A stretch of DNA of 9,883 nt from Pseudomonadota bacterium. Its GTDB lineage: Bacteria > Pseudomonadota > Alphaproteobacteria > SMXQ01. Below the pieces are notes generated by a model. It saw only the letters and a list, made by a program, of their open reading frames with translations. It ran no database searches and was not told where the DNA came from. Where the stretch lies: NCBI GenBank assembly GCA_022562375.1, contig JADFPK010000051.1:1-9883 (forward strand), given 5' to 3'. Position numbers and translations under genes: made by a program. Positions 1-9,832 of this stretch are shown piece by piece; within the stretch, counting starts at the first letter, position 1, and every line of letters starts with the position of its first letter.

Positions 1-195
1 ATGAAAAACGGCATCACCGTCCGCCTGCCCGAGCAGAACGTCGATCGGGCGTGGGCGCGGCTGGCCGAGGCGGAGCACCGCCAGAAGCTGCTCCGCCGCG
101 ACGTCATCTTGATCGATCTCCGGCTCGCCGACCGGATGGTGGTGCGCATCGCGCCCGAGGCGATGCGCCGCCGCGTCGCCGGCAAGGATACCTAA
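1..195 (+). CDS. ftsQ: Cell division protein FtsQ, C-terminal end (partial)
   Basis: This is the last 64 residues of FtsQ (DivIB family), cut by the window edge. FtsQ is a single-pass inner-membrane divisome protein whose periplasmic part binds FtsB/FtsL. The visible tail reads as the end of the periplasmic beta domain: LPEQNVDRAWARLAEAE, then a helix, then the strand DVILIDLRLADRMVVRI, which I recognise as typical of alphaproteobacterial FtsQ. The ATG at position 1 is probably an internal Met and not the start, because the POTRA and transmembrane parts are absent and the frame is open to the edge. The gene ends with TAA at 193-195. ftsA follows 53 bases later, the standard dcw order. Confidence 0.85.
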   Translation: MKNGITVRLPEQNVDRAWARLAEAEHRQKLLRRDVILIDLRLADRMVVRIAPEAMRRRVAGKDT

Positions 196-206
196 CGGGT
201 CGGTTC

Positions 207-222
207 CCGCCGCCCCCGGCGG
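207..222 (+). repeat. Small GC hairpin between ftsQ and ftsA
   Basis: CCGCCG (207-212) and CGGCGG (217-222) form a 6-bp stem with a CCCC loop. An alternative register pairs 209-214 with 218-223. No T-tract follows, so it is not an obvious terminator. It may simply reflect GC-rich composition. Confidence 0.3.
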
Positions 223-248
223 CGGCGCCCAACGGATGAGGATATGGA

Positions 249-1520
249 GTGAGGAAGGTTTTGGCCCAAACGAAGAACGGACTGATCGCGGCGCTCGATG
301 TCGGCAGCACCAAGGTGTGCTGCTTCATCGCGCGGGCGGACGAAGAGGGCAATCTGCGTATCATCGGGATTGGCCACCAGGTCTCGGACGGCGTGCGCGG
401 CGGCGCCATCGTCGATATGGAGGCGGCGGAGACATCGATCATGAACGCCGTCCATGCCACCGAGAAGATGGCCGGAGAGACCATTCACGATGTCATCGTC
501 AACCTCTCCGCCGGCTTCCCCACTTCGCATACCCTCAACTTCGAGGTCGCCATCGCCGGCCATGAGATCAGCGCCGGCGATATCCGGCGCGTCCTCGGCC
601 AGGGCCGCGCCAAGTTCGAAAACGGCGAACGGGAACTCGTCCACTGCATCCCGGTCGGCTACATGATCGACGGCAGCCGGGGAATCCGCGATCCCAGGGG
701 CATGTACGGCGAGCGGTTCGGCGTCGATATGCTGATGGTCACCGCGACCGCCGGCGCGGTGCGCACCCTGACCACCTGCGTCGCCCGCTCGCATCTCGAT
801 GTCGCATCACTGGTGGTCTCGCCTTTCGCCGCCGGGCTCGCCTGCCTGGTCGAGGACGAAATGAATCTGGGCGCCACCGTCATCGACATGGGCGGTGGCA
901 CCACGTCCCTCGCGGTGTTCTACGACGGCAAGCTGATGCACGCCGACAGCGTGCCGCTCGGCGGCAGCCACGTCACCAGCGATATCGCCCGTGGGCTCTC
1001 CACCCCGGTCGCCCACGCCGAGCGCATGAAGACCCTTTATGGCTCGGCCATGGCCTCACCGTCGGACGAAAGGGAAACCATCGATGTGCCCCTGGTCGGC
1101 GAAGAGAACCGGTCGGAAGCCAACCATGTGCCGCGCTCGATCCTGGTCAGCATCATCCGGCCGCGGATCGAGGAGATTTTCGAACTCATCCGTTCCCGCC
1201 TCGAAGCCAGCGGCTTCGACCGCGTCGCCGGGCGGCGCGTGGTGCTCACCGGCGGCGCCAGTCAACTCCAGGGCGTCGCCGAGTTGGCGCGGCAGGTACT
1301 GGACAAACAGGTGCGCCAGGGCCGGCCGCTGAGGATCAGCGGCCTCGCCGAGGCGACCGGCGGACCGGCCTTCGCGACCTGCGCCGGCCTGCTCAGTTAC
1401 GCCGCGGGGAATCGCGGCGCGACAGGCGCCGGGGCCCTCGATTTCCAGGGCCCGGGCGCGATGGAGGAGCCGGACGGCCGCTTCGGCCGTCTCGGTCTGT
1501 GGTTACGTGAGAATTTTTGA
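249..1520 (+). CDS. ftsA: Cell division protein FtsA
   Basis: FtsA is an actin-like ATPase that tethers FtsZ filaments to the inner membrane and recruits later divisome proteins. The 423-residue product has the actin-fold nucleotide motifs: phosphate-1 LDVGSTK at residues 16-22, phosphate-2 VIDMGGGTTS at 211-220 and the adenosine motif VLTGGAS at 332-338. The FtsA-specific 1C (SHS2) domain lies at roughly 90-170. The C-terminus, GRFGRLGLWLRENF (410-423), is the amphipathic membrane-targeting helix, joined by a flexible Gly/Ala-rich linker. The start is GTG at 249, with GAGG at 238-241 seven bases upstream. The nearby ATGs at 236 and 244 are out of frame. The length fits the family. The gene lies between ftsQ and ftsZ as in other alphaproteobacteria. 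Confidence 0.96.
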   Translation: MRKVLAQTKNGLIAALDVGSTKVCCFIARADEEGNLRIIGIGHQVSDGVRGGAIVDMEAAETSIMNAVHATEKMAGETIHDVIVNLSAGFPTSHTLNFEVAIAGHEISAGDIRRVLGQGRAKFENGERELVHCIPVGYMIDGSRGIRDPRGMYGERFGVDMLMVTATAGAVRTLTTCVARSHLDVASLVVSPFAAGLACLVEDEMNLGATVIDMGGGTTSLAVFYDGKLMHADSVPLGGSHVTSDIARGLSTPVAHAERMKTLYGSAMASPSDERETIDVPLVGEENRSEANHVPRSILVSIIRPRIEEIFELIRSRLEASGFDRVAGRRVVLTGGASQLQGVAELARQVLDKQVRQGRPLRISGLAEATGGPAFATCAGLLSYAAGNRGATGAGALDFQGPGAMEEPDGRFGRLGLWLRENF

Positions 1521-1576
1521 CCCAACCCCCGCGGCCCCCGGGAAAAAGCCATCGGGGCGCATAGGACTTTTTCACC

Positions 1577-1596
1577 CGCCGGTCCGGCAGCCGGCG
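1577..1596 (+). repeat. Inverted repeat in the ftsA-ftsZ gap
   Basis: CGCCGG (1577-1582) and CCGGCG (1591-1596) form a perfect 6-bp stem around an 8-base loop, followed by AATTTTG. It lies in the 105-base gap upstream of the ftsZ ribosome binding site. The short T-run is too weak to call a terminator. A regulatory role near ftsZ is possible but unsupported beyond the structure. Confidence 0.3.
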
Positions 1597-1615
1597 AATT
1601 TTGAGTATGATTATC

Positions 1616-1620
1616 GGAGG
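1616..1620 (+). promoter_or_regulatory. ftsZ ribosome binding site
   Basis: GGAGG sits five bases before the ATG at 1626. It is a near-ideal Shine-Dalgarno sequence that fixes the ftsZ start and fits the high expression expected of FtsZ. Confidence 0.85.
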
Positions 1621-1625
1621 TTAAC

Positions 1626-3353
1626 ATGACGATCAATCTGAGCATGCCGAAGACGGAGCCCGATCTTAAGCCTCGTATCACCGTGGTCGGCGTCGGTGGC
1701 GCCGGCGGCAACGCGGTCAACAACATGATCAAATGCGATCTCGAGGGCGTCGAATTCATTGTCTCGAACACCGACGCCCAGGCGCTTTCCAATTCCGCCG
1801 CCGAGCGGACGATCCAGTTGGGCCGCAACATCACCCAAGGCCTCGGCGCCGGCTCGCGCCCCGACGTCGGCCGTGCCGCCGCCGAGGAAGCGATCGATGA
1901 GATCATCGAGCAGCTCCAGGGTTCCAACATGGTGTTCATCACCGCCGGCATGGGCGGTGGCACCGGAACCGGCGCCGCGCCGGTGATCGCCCGCGCCGCC
2001 CGCGAGCAGGGAATCCTCACCGTCGGCGTCGTGACCAAGCCGTTCCAGTTCGAAGGGCTGGCTCGCATGCGGATCGGCGAAGCCGGGATCGATGAGTTGC
2101 AGCAATATGTCGATACCTTGATCATCATCCCCAACCAGAACCTGTTCAGGGTCGCCAACGAGAAGACGACCTTCGCCGAAGCCTTCAAGATGGCGGACGA
2201 CGTACTCTATTCCGGGGTCCGCGGCGTCACCGACCTCATGGTGATGCCGGGACTGATCAACCTCGATTTCGCCGATATCCGCCAGGTGATGTGCGAGATG
2301 GGCAAGGCGATGATGGGAACCGGTGAGGCCGAAGGCGAGAAGCGCGCCCTGGAAGCGGCCGAGGCCGCCATTTCCAACCCGCTGCTCGAGGACGTCTCGA
2401 TGGCGGGCGCGCATGGCGTTCTCATCAACATCACCGGCGGTTTCGACATGACCCTGTTCGAGGTCGACGAGGCGGCCAACCGCATCCGCGACGAAGTCGA
2501 TCCCAATGCCAACATCATCTTCGGATCGACCTTCGACGAGAGTTTGGAGGGCCGCCTGCGGATCTCGGTGATCGCCACCGGCATCGACTCCGAGGCCATG
2601 GCGGCGGCGCAACCGCCGAAGAGGCTGAGCCTGGTGCCGGGCAACAACCGGATGGACGCCGGCGGCGGTGACGCGGCGGCGGCGGGCGCCGATGGCGCGC
2701 CGGCGACGATGGCGGCGCCGGCCGTCGCGGAACAATCGCCGCTGGAGATCCCCGACGCCGCGCCGGCGGAAGCAAGCGCGACATCTTCCCAGGAGGGTGC
2801 CGACAGCGCTATCGAGGCGCCGGCGGATGACGAACCGGAGCAACCCACGCTCAGCGAGCAATGGGAATCATCGGCGCTGACATCCCTCGCCGAGAGCGGG
2901 CCCGGCGAGCCAGCCGGTGAACCCTTCATGCCGCCACCGCCGGTCGAGCCGGCGGCGGAGGCGTCGACGGCGGCCGAGCCATTCGCCGCCGCCGCCATGG
3001 CGAACGGCGGTCCAGGGGGCGTCACCGACGGCGCCAAGGCGCGGCGCCGCGGTCCATCCCTTTTCGAACGGGTCACCGGCACCGGCCGCGCCCGGCAGGC
3101 AAAGGACCCGGTGACGGCGGCGGCGATCACCGCCGCGGCGATCACCGCGACCGCCGCCGCCATGACGGCGCCCGAGTCCGAGATCCGGCCGGCGCCCGAA
3201 ACCACGACCGTGGCGGTGGCCGAAGGGATGGCGGCGACCACACCGGAGGCGGCCCAGCCCAAGCTCGGCGAGTTGGAGGCACCGGAGAAAAGGACGGGGA
3301 TCGATGAAGACCTTCTCGACATTCCCGCGTTCCTCCGCCGCCAGGCCAACTGA
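1626..3353 (+). CDS. ftsZ: Cell division protein FtsZ with long C-terminal linker
   Basis: FtsZ is the tubulin-like GTPase that polymerises into the Z ring at midcell. The GTPase core (about residues 15-325) shows [13 protein letters not shown] at 22-34, the tubulin signature GGGTGTG at 110-116, and the synergy (T7) loop NLDFADIR at 212-219 with the catalytic acidic residues D214 and D217. Residues from about 330 to 560 form a disordered Ala/Pro/Glu-rich linker, making the protein 575 residues against 383 in E. coli. The linker contains a basic SLFERVTG segment (478-485) and an Ala/Ile/Thr stretch (496-516) encoded partly by a 15-bp tandem repeat. The C-terminal peptide [14 protein letters not shown] (562-575) is the conserved tail that binds FtsA and other partners. 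ATG at 1626 follows a strong GGAGG. Confidence 0.97.
   Translation: MTINLSMPKTEPDLKPRITVVGVGGAGGNAVNNMIKCDLEGVEFIVSNTDAQALSNSAAERTIQLGRNITQGLGAGSRPDVGRAAAEEAIDEIIEQLQGSNMVFITAGMGGGTGTGAAPVIARAAREQGILTVGVVTKPFQFEGLARMRIGEAGIDELQQYVDTLIIIPNQNLFRVANEKTTFAEAFKMADDVLYSGVRGVTDLMVMPGLINLDFADIRQVMCEMGKAMMGTGEAEGEKRALEAAEAAISNPLLEDVSMAGAHGVLINITGGFDMTLFEVDEAANRIRDEVDPNANIIFGSTFDESLEGRLRISVIATGIDSEAMAAAQPPKRLSLVPGNNRMDAGGGDAAAAGADGAPATMAAPAVAEQSPLEIPDAAPAEASATSSQEGADSAIEAPADDEPEQPTLSEQWESSALTSLAESGPGEPAGEPFMPPPPVEPAAEASTAAEPFAAAAMANGGPGGVTDGAKARRRGPSLFERVTGTGRARQAKDPVTAAAITAAAITATAAAMTAPESEIRPAPETTTVAVAEGMAATTPEAAQPKLGELEAPEKRTGIDEDLLDIPAFLRRQAN
3120..3148 (+). repeat. 15-bp-period direct repeat in the FtsZ linker
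   Basis: GCGGCGATCACCGC occurs at 3120-3133 and again at 3135-3148, exactly 15 bases apart. It keeps frame and encodes two Ala-Ala-Ala-Ile-Thr units. It lies in the unstructured linker, where length variation is tolerated, so recent in-frame duplication is the simple explanation. Confidence 0.6.
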
Positions 3354-3370
3354 GGTGGCGCGATTCGGCC

Positions 3371-3385
3371 GTAACTTTTTGTAAC
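3371..3385 (+). promoter_or_regulatory. AT-rich patch with GTAAC direct repeat
   Basis: GTAAC occurs at 3371-3375 and 3381-3385, ten bases (about one helical turn) apart, inside the only AT-rich patch of the ftsZ-lpxC gap. Such spacing suits a protein binding site or promoter. I could not match convincing -35/-10 boxes, so this is a weak candidate for an lpxC control region. Confidence 0.2.
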
Positions 3386-3404
3386 AATTAGTGATTTGAG
3401 TGCT

Positions 3405-3432
3405 CCGGGGGATGTTGCTAAACGTTCCCCGG
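3405..3432 (+). repeat. 12-bp hairpin with GCTA tetraloop, ftsZ-lpxC gap
   Basis: The arms 3405-3416 (CCGGGGGATGTT) and 3421-3432 (AACGTTCCCCGG) pair over all 12 positions as RNA, with two G·U wobbles and no bulge, closed by the tetraloop GCTA. No T-tract follows on either strand, so it is not a classical terminator. It may protect the ftsZ mRNA 3' end, mark a processing site, or act in the lpxC leader. The structure is seen; the role is inferred. Confidence 0.6.
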
Positions 3433-3480
3433 CGCGCAGTTGGGACCAGGGTTGCGTGTTTTGGTTGGAGTACCGAGGAG

Positions 3481-3531
3481 CCCTGACGAAGCACACCGCA
3501 GGCTCGGCTTGCGCATAAGTGCTTCGATGGG
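3481..3531 (+). promoter_or_regulatory. Two-tier hairpin in the lpxC leader
   Basis: The perfect 8-bp stem CGAAGCAC (3487-3494)/GTGCTTCG (3519-3526) encloses a 7-bp inner stem CGCAGGC (3497-3503)/GCTTGCG (3507-3513, one G·U) with a TCG loop. CCC (3481-3483) and GGG (3529-3531) can extend the base. The structure ends seven bases before the AGGAGG of lpxC, so it could influence translation initiation or mRNA stability. I do not recognise it as a known riboswitch class. Confidence 0.5.
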
Positions 3532-3538
3532 TTGAAGT

Positions 3539-3544
3539 AGGAGG
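3539..3544 (+). promoter_or_regulatory. lpxC ribosome binding site, short spacing
   Basis: AGGAGG lies only two bases before the ATG at 3547. The spacing is tighter than usual. An in-frame TAG at 3538-3540 rules out any earlier start, so 3547 is the most upstream start possible. Confidence 0.65.
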
Positions 3545-3546
3545 CT

Positions 3547-4503
3547 ATGGGGAACGTCATCCAGCAACGCACGCTGAAGAACGCGATCGGGTGTCGCGGC
3601 ACCGGTCTGCACACCGGCGACAAGGTGATGATGACCTTGCGTCCGGGCGAGCCCGATAGCGGTATCGTGTTCATCCGCACCGACATCCCGGGCGCCCAGG
3701 CGACGATCGCCGCGTCATGGAAGAATGTCAGCGATTCGCACCTCAGCACGACGCTCAAGAATGACCAGGGCATCGTCGTCGGTACGGTCGAGCACCTGTT
3801 GGCGGCGCTCGCCGGTTGCCGGATCGACAATGCCGTGATCGAAATCAGCGGCCCGGAAGTGCCGATCATGGACGGCAGCGCCGCGCCGTTCGTCTTCCTG
3901 ATCGAATGCGCCGGCATCACCGAGCAGGCGGCGGCGCGCCGCATGATCATGGTCCACAAGCCGATCTCGGTCGACAAAAAGAATGGGCGGGTCTCCTTAG
4001 GCCCGGGCACCGGCTTCTCCATCGAATTCGCCATCGACTTTCCAAACCCGATGATCGCCCGGCAGGAATACTATTTCGCCCACGTCGACGGCGCCTTCAA
4101 GACCGACCTCGCCCGCGCCCGCACCTTCGGATTCGAGCACGAGGTCGTCGAGATGCGCACCGCCGGGTTGCTGCGCGGCGGCTCTCTGGACAATGCCATC
4201 GTGGTCAGCGGCGAGACGGTGCTGAACGAGGGTGGCTTGCGCTATGGCGATGAGTTCGTGCGCCACAAGGTTCTCGATTGCCTCGGTGATCTGTATCTCG
4301 CCGGGGCGCCGCTGTTGGGCCATGTCCAGGGTGTACGCTCGGGCCATAAGCTGAACCACCTGCTGTTGCGGGCGCTGTTCGCCGACGCCGACGCCTGGTC
4401 CTACGTCGACGCCAGATCGAACGACGGCTTCAACGGCACCAGGCGGCCGCGACTGGCAAACGGCGTCGTGCTCAAGCCCCCGCCGATCGCCGCCAGCGCC
4501 TGA
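3547..4503 (+). CDS. lpxC: UDP-3-O-acyl-N-acetylglucosamine deacetylase LpxC
   Basis: LpxC is the zinc-dependent cytosolic deacetylase that catalyses the committed step of lipid A synthesis, removing acetate from UDP-3-O-acyl-GlcNAc. The 318-residue protein has the family's zinc and catalytic motifs: VEHLLAAL (E82 catalytic, H83 zinc ligand), HKVLDCLGDLYLAG (H240 and D244, zinc ligands) and GHKLNHLLLRAL (H267, catalytic His). Other family segments are GTGLHTGDKV (18-27), SDSHLSTTL (62-70) and GPEVPIMDGSAAPF (102-115). Length and layout match full-length LpxC. It follows ftsZ as in many proteobacteria, after a 193-base leader with two hairpins and a strong, closely spaced Shine-Dalgarno. Assignments of active residues are by analogy to E. 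coli LpxC. Confidence 0.97.
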   Translation: MGNVIQQRTLKNAIGCRGTGLHTGDKVMMTLRPGEPDSGIVFIRTDIPGAQATIAASWKNVSDSHLSTTLKNDQGIVVGTVEHLLAALAGCRIDNAVIEISGPEVPIMDGSAAPFVFLIECAGITEQAAARRMIMVHKPISVDKKNGRVSLGPGTGFSIEFAIDFPNPMIARQEYYFAHVDGAFKTDLARARTFGFEHEVVEMRTAGLLRGGSLDNAIVVSGETVLNEGGLRYGDEFVRHKVLDCLGDLYLAGAPLLGHVQGVRSGHKLNHLLLRALFADADAWSYVDARSNDGFNGTRRPRLANGVVLKPPPIAASA

Positions 4504-4612
4504 CCTTTTCACTCAAGCACCGATCGCCTTGGCGCCCCCGTCCCCTCGGGCGGCGGCTTGTCGCATGGCCGCGTCGATCTGGCCGGATAGCGCTCTAAGA
4601 TCTCACATCATC

Positions 4613-4643
4613 TTGCGGCACCCGGCCCCGCCCATGCTATAGT
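4613..4643 (+). promoter_or_regulatory. Probable sigma-70 promoter for bamD (extended -10)
   Basis: TTGCGG (4613-4618) and TATAGT (4638-4643), preceded by TG one base upstream (TGCTATAGT, an extended -10), lie in the 192-base gap between lpxC and bamD. The spacer is 19 bases, or 18 if CTATAG (4637-4642) is taken as the -10. Transcription would begin near 4650, giving a leader of about 46 bases. recN and ligA could be served by the same transcript. The long spacer is tolerable with an extended -10. Confidence 0.55.
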
Positions 4644-4658
4644 GACGGCGTGAGATCG

Positions 4659-4680
4659 GGGGGCGTGGAGCTAGGCCCCC
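4659..4680 (+). repeat. Hairpin in the bamD leader
   Basis: GGGGGC (4659-4664) and GCCCCC (4675-4680) form a perfect 6-bp stem with a 10-base loop, just after the predicted transcription start and 15 bases before the bamD ATG. No T-tract follows. A 5' stabilising or translational role is possible. Confidence 0.4.
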
Positions 4681-4695
4681 GGGGCAATATCCGCC

Positions 4696-5535
4696 ATGAG
4701 ACAACCGCCGAGCGCCATTCGCCGTACCCTGATTGCCTTCGCCGCGGCCTTCGCCGTGACGGCGCTGACCGGCGCGTGCCAGGTGATCACCCAGGTCCCG
4801 GAAGAGGCGCCGGAAGGTCCGCCGGAGCAGCTTTACAATATGGGGATGGACCTTCTGCTCGGAGACAACCCGGTGGCGGCGGCGGCGGTGTTCGACGAGG
4901 TCGACCGCCAGCACCCTTACTCGGTATGGGCCGACAAGGCGCAGATCATGGCCGCCTACGCACTCTACAAACGCAACAGATACGACGACGCGGTCGTCGC
5001 GCTGGAGCGCTTCATCAAACTCCACCCGGGAAGCCGTGACGCGCCCTACGCCTATTATCTCAAGGCGCTCTGCTATTACGAGCGGATCACCGACGTCGGC
5101 CGGGACCAGGACCTGACGCGCCGCGCCATGGGGGCGCTGGACGAGGTCATACGCCGCTATCCCAAGAGCAAATATGCCCGCGACGCCCGGCTCAAGAGGG
5201 ATCTGACCAACGATCATCTCGCCGGCTCGGAGATGAAAATCGGCCGCTTCTATCTCAAGAAGAAACAGTATCTCGCGGCCATCAACCGTTTCCGCGGCGT
5301 CGTCGACAATTACCAGACCACCTCCCACGTGCCCGAAGCGCTGCACCGCCTGACCGAGGCATATCTCGCCTCGGGCCTCAAGGAAGAGGCACAGGCCACG
5401 GCCGCGGTGCTTGGCCATAACTTCCCCGGCAGCGATTGGTATGTGGACAGCTACGCGCTGATCACCGGGACCGAGCCCGCCACCAAGACGGAGAAGCGTT
5501 CATGGATCGGCCGGGCGTGGAATTCGGTATTCTGA
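4696..5535 (+). CDS. bamD: Outer membrane protein assembly factor BamD (ComL)
   Basis: BamD is an outer-membrane lipoprotein of the BAM complex; with BamA it folds and inserts beta-barrel proteins. The 279-residue product starts with a basic n-region (R2, R9, R10), a hydrophobic stretch (LIAFAAAFAVTALTG) and a lipobox-like ALTGAC with the lipidated Cys at residue 28. Thr at -3 is less common than Leu. The rest is alpha-helical TPR-like repeats: EQLYNMGMDLLLGDNPVAAA, DKAQIMAAYALYKRNRYDDA, the segment around YYLKALCYYERITDVGRDQD, then GRFYLKKKQYLAAINRFRGV and EALHRLTEAYLASGLKEEA. The YYERI..V.RDQ segment is typical of the family. The Shine-Dalgarno is weak, but the signal peptide supports ATG 4696. 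recN begins six bases after the stop, so the two are probably co-transcribed. Confidence 0.94.
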   Translation: MRQPPSAIRRTLIAFAAAFAVTALTGACQVITQVPEEAPEGPPEQLYNMGMDLLLGDNPVAAAAVFDEVDRQHPYSVWADKAQIMAAYALYKRNRYDDAVVALERFIKLHPGSRDAPYAYYLKALCYYERITDVGRDQDLTRRAMGALDEVIRRYPKSKYARDARLKRDLTNDHLAGSEMKIGRFYLKKKQYLAAINRFRGVVDNYQTTSHVPEALHRLTEAYLASGLKEEAQATAAVLGHNFPGSDWYVDSYALITGTEPATKTEKRSWIGRAWNSVF

Positions 5536-5541
5536 GCCCTC

Positions 5542-7208
5542 ATGCTACGCAGTCTCTCGATCCGGGACGTCGTTCTTATTGACCATCTGGACTTCTCTTT
5601 CCGCGGAGGCCTTTGCGTTCTGACGGGAGAAACCGGGGCGGGAAAGTCGATCCTTCTCGACGCCTTGGGATTGACGCTCGGCGCCCGCGCCGATTCGGGC
5701 ATCGTCCGTCACGGCGCGCGCCAGGCGGTGGTCGGCGCCGAGTTCGACATTGCCGGGGACCATCCGGCGCGCCGGTTGCTCGCCGAGCATGGGCTTGGCA
5801 CGGAGGACCCTTTGATCCTGCGCCGCGTGGTCTCGGGCGACGGCGGGTCGCGCGCCTTCGTCAACGACCAGCCGGTCAGCGCCGCGCTGTTGCGTGAAAT
5901 CGGTGCGACATTGGTGGAAATCCAGGGCCAGCACGCCAGCCGGGAGCTGTTGAATCCGGGCATGCACGCGCCGCTTCTCGATGCCTTCGGCGGGCTGGAC
6001 GGGGATCTGGACGCGGTCGGCGGCGCCTTCGCGGCTGGGTCAAGGCGGTGGAGGCGGAGGGGGAAGCCGAGGCGGCGCTCGAAGGCGCGCGCCGGGACGA
6101 GCAATATCTGCGCCATAACCTCGCCGAGCTCGAGGCCCTGGCGCCCGAGCCCGGCGAAGAGACGCGCCTCGCCAAGGACCGCGCGTTCCTGAGGAACGGC
6201 GCCAAGCTGGCCGAGGCCGTCGACGGCGCCTACCGGGAGCTTACCGCCGGAAGCAGCGTCGAAGCGGCGCTCGCCGCCGCCCGGCGCGCGATCGATCGTG
6301 AAGCGAACAACGCCGGCGGGCGCTTGGACGGGATCTCCGACATCCTGGCCTCGGCGGCCATCGAAACGGCGGAAGCGGTGGCCAAGCTGGAAAGCGTGAT
6401 GGCCGAGCTCGACATCGACCCCGGGCGGCTGGAAGAGGTCGAGGAACGGTTGTTCGCGCTTCGGGCGGCGGCGCGCAAATATGACACCGACGTCGATTCC
6501 CTCGCCCGGCTCGGCGACGACATCGCCGCCAAGCTCTCGGCCATGGATACCGGCGCCGATAACCTCGCCCGCCTCGCCCGGGCGAAGCGGGCGAGGCGCA
6601 AAATCTACCTCGACGCCGCCAAGCATTTGCGCCGCCGGCGCATGGAGGCTGCCCCCGTCTTCGACCGGGCGATCGCCCGGGAGCTCAAGCCCCTGAAGCT
6701 GGAGCGGGCCCTGTTCCGCACCCGGATCGAGCCGCTTGCCGAGGCCGACTGGCGCGCGGCGGGAACGGAACGCGCGACGTTCGAGATTTCCACCATTCCC
6801 GATACCCCGCCGGGGCCCCTTGCGCGCATCGCGTCGGGCGGGGAACTCGCCCGCATCATGCTGGCGCTCAAGGTCGTGTTGTCGGGCGGCGGTTCGGTCC
6901 GGACGCTGGTGTTCGACGAAGTCGATTCGGGGATCAGCGGCGCCGTCGCCGCCGCCGTCGGCGAGCGGCTCGCGCGGCTCGGCTCGGACATGCAGGTCCT
7001 CGTCGTCACCCACTCGCCCCAAGTCGCCGCCCGCGGGGCGCATCACTGGCGGGTGCTGAAAATCGATGAGGGCGGGCGACCGGCGACCCAGGTCGACGAG
7101 CTGGACGAGATCGACCGGCGCGAGGAAATCGCCCGTATGCTCGCCGGCGCCAAGGTGACCGACGAAGCCCGCGCCGCCGCCGACCGCCTGCTGGCGGCGG
7201 GGCGTTGA
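5542..7208 (+). pseudogene. recN: DNA repair ATPase RecN, interrupted by a one-base frameshift
   Basis: RecN is an SMC-like ATPase recruited to double-strand breaks in recombinational repair. The N-terminal part (5542 to about 6035) has Walker A GETGAGKS (residues 29-36) and the RecN motif VEIQGQHASREL. The C-terminal part, in another frame from about 6036, has the coiled-coil region, the ABC signature SGGELAR (6834-6854), Walker B LVFDEVDSG (6906-6932) and the H-loop His (7011-7013). The frame changes at GCG-GC-TGG (6031-6038): adding one base gives a continuous AFAAWVKAVEAEGEAEA and a product of about 555 residues, close to E. coli RecN (553). Unrepaired, frame 1 ends at TGA 6190-6192 after an Arg-rich nonsense tail. 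Neither half alone could be an active ATPase. A sequencing or assembly error cannot be excluded. No clear Shine-Dalgarno is visible; translation is probably coupled to bamD. Confidence 0.9.
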
Positions 7209-7219
7209 CGCCGTCCGCC

Positions 7220-9606
<2,387 letters not shown>

Positions 9607-9625
9607 GGGGACGGGCCGGTGAACC

Positions 9626-9655
9626 AGCCCGAATATTTCATGAAATATCCGGGCT
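9626..9655. repeat. Near-perfect palindrome downstream of ligA
   Basis: AGCCCGAATATTTC (9626-9639) and GAAATATCCGGGCT (9642-9655) pair at 13 of 14 positions around an AT centre, starting 19 bases after the ligA stop. GC-rich outer arms with an AT-rich core and no T-tract make it look like a dispersed palindromic (REP-like) unit or a transposon-end relic more than an intrinsic terminator. It could still stabilise the ligA mRNA 3' end. Confidence 0.6.
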
Positions 9656-9770
9656 AACCCTCCGCGCTTGGCTCCAAGGACCGCGTTCGGCTTCTCGCGG
9701 CACCCGGGTGTATCCCCACTCAACTCCAGCGGCTATATTGGATGATCTGTTGTCGAAGGATTTTATGGTG

Positions 9771-9786
9771 AGGGGCGGTCGCCCCT
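9771..9786. repeat. GC hairpin in the post-ligA region
   Basis: AGGGGCG (9771-9777) and CGCCCCT (9780-9786) are a perfect 7-bp inverted repeat around GT. Six pairs with a GGTC tetraloop are the likely fold. No T-tract follows. Confidence 0.5.
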
Positions 9787-9793
9787 ACAGGAC

Positions 9794-9832
9794 CCCTCGA
9801 TCAGAGGAGAAATAATTTTAACGGATCGAGGG
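9794..9832. repeat. 9-bp inverted repeat flanking an AT-rich loop
   Basis: CCCTCGATC (9794-9802) and GATCGAGGG (9824-9832) are perfect reverse complements around a 21-base AT-rich loop that carries a GAGGAG purine run. It marks the change from GC-rich sequence to the AT-rich end of the window. Confidence 0.5.

Noticed and set aside
1..3. ATG at the first base as a true gene start.
   Set aside because: The protein is the C-terminal tail of FtsQ; the N-terminal domains must lie upstream of the window, so this Met is internal.
1606..1611. TATGAT as a -10 box for an ftsZ promoter.
   Set aside because: Transcription would start inside the ribosome binding site, and no -35 box lies at the right distance.
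4533..4552. CGCCC/GGGCG as an lpxC terminator.
   Set aside because: Only a 5-bp stem with a 10-base loop and no T-tract, so it is indistinguishable from GC-rich background.
6031..6045. Programmed -1 frameshifting in recN.
   Set aside because: No X-XXY-YYZ slippery heptamer or obvious downstream pseudoknot is visible, and RecN is not known to use recoding.
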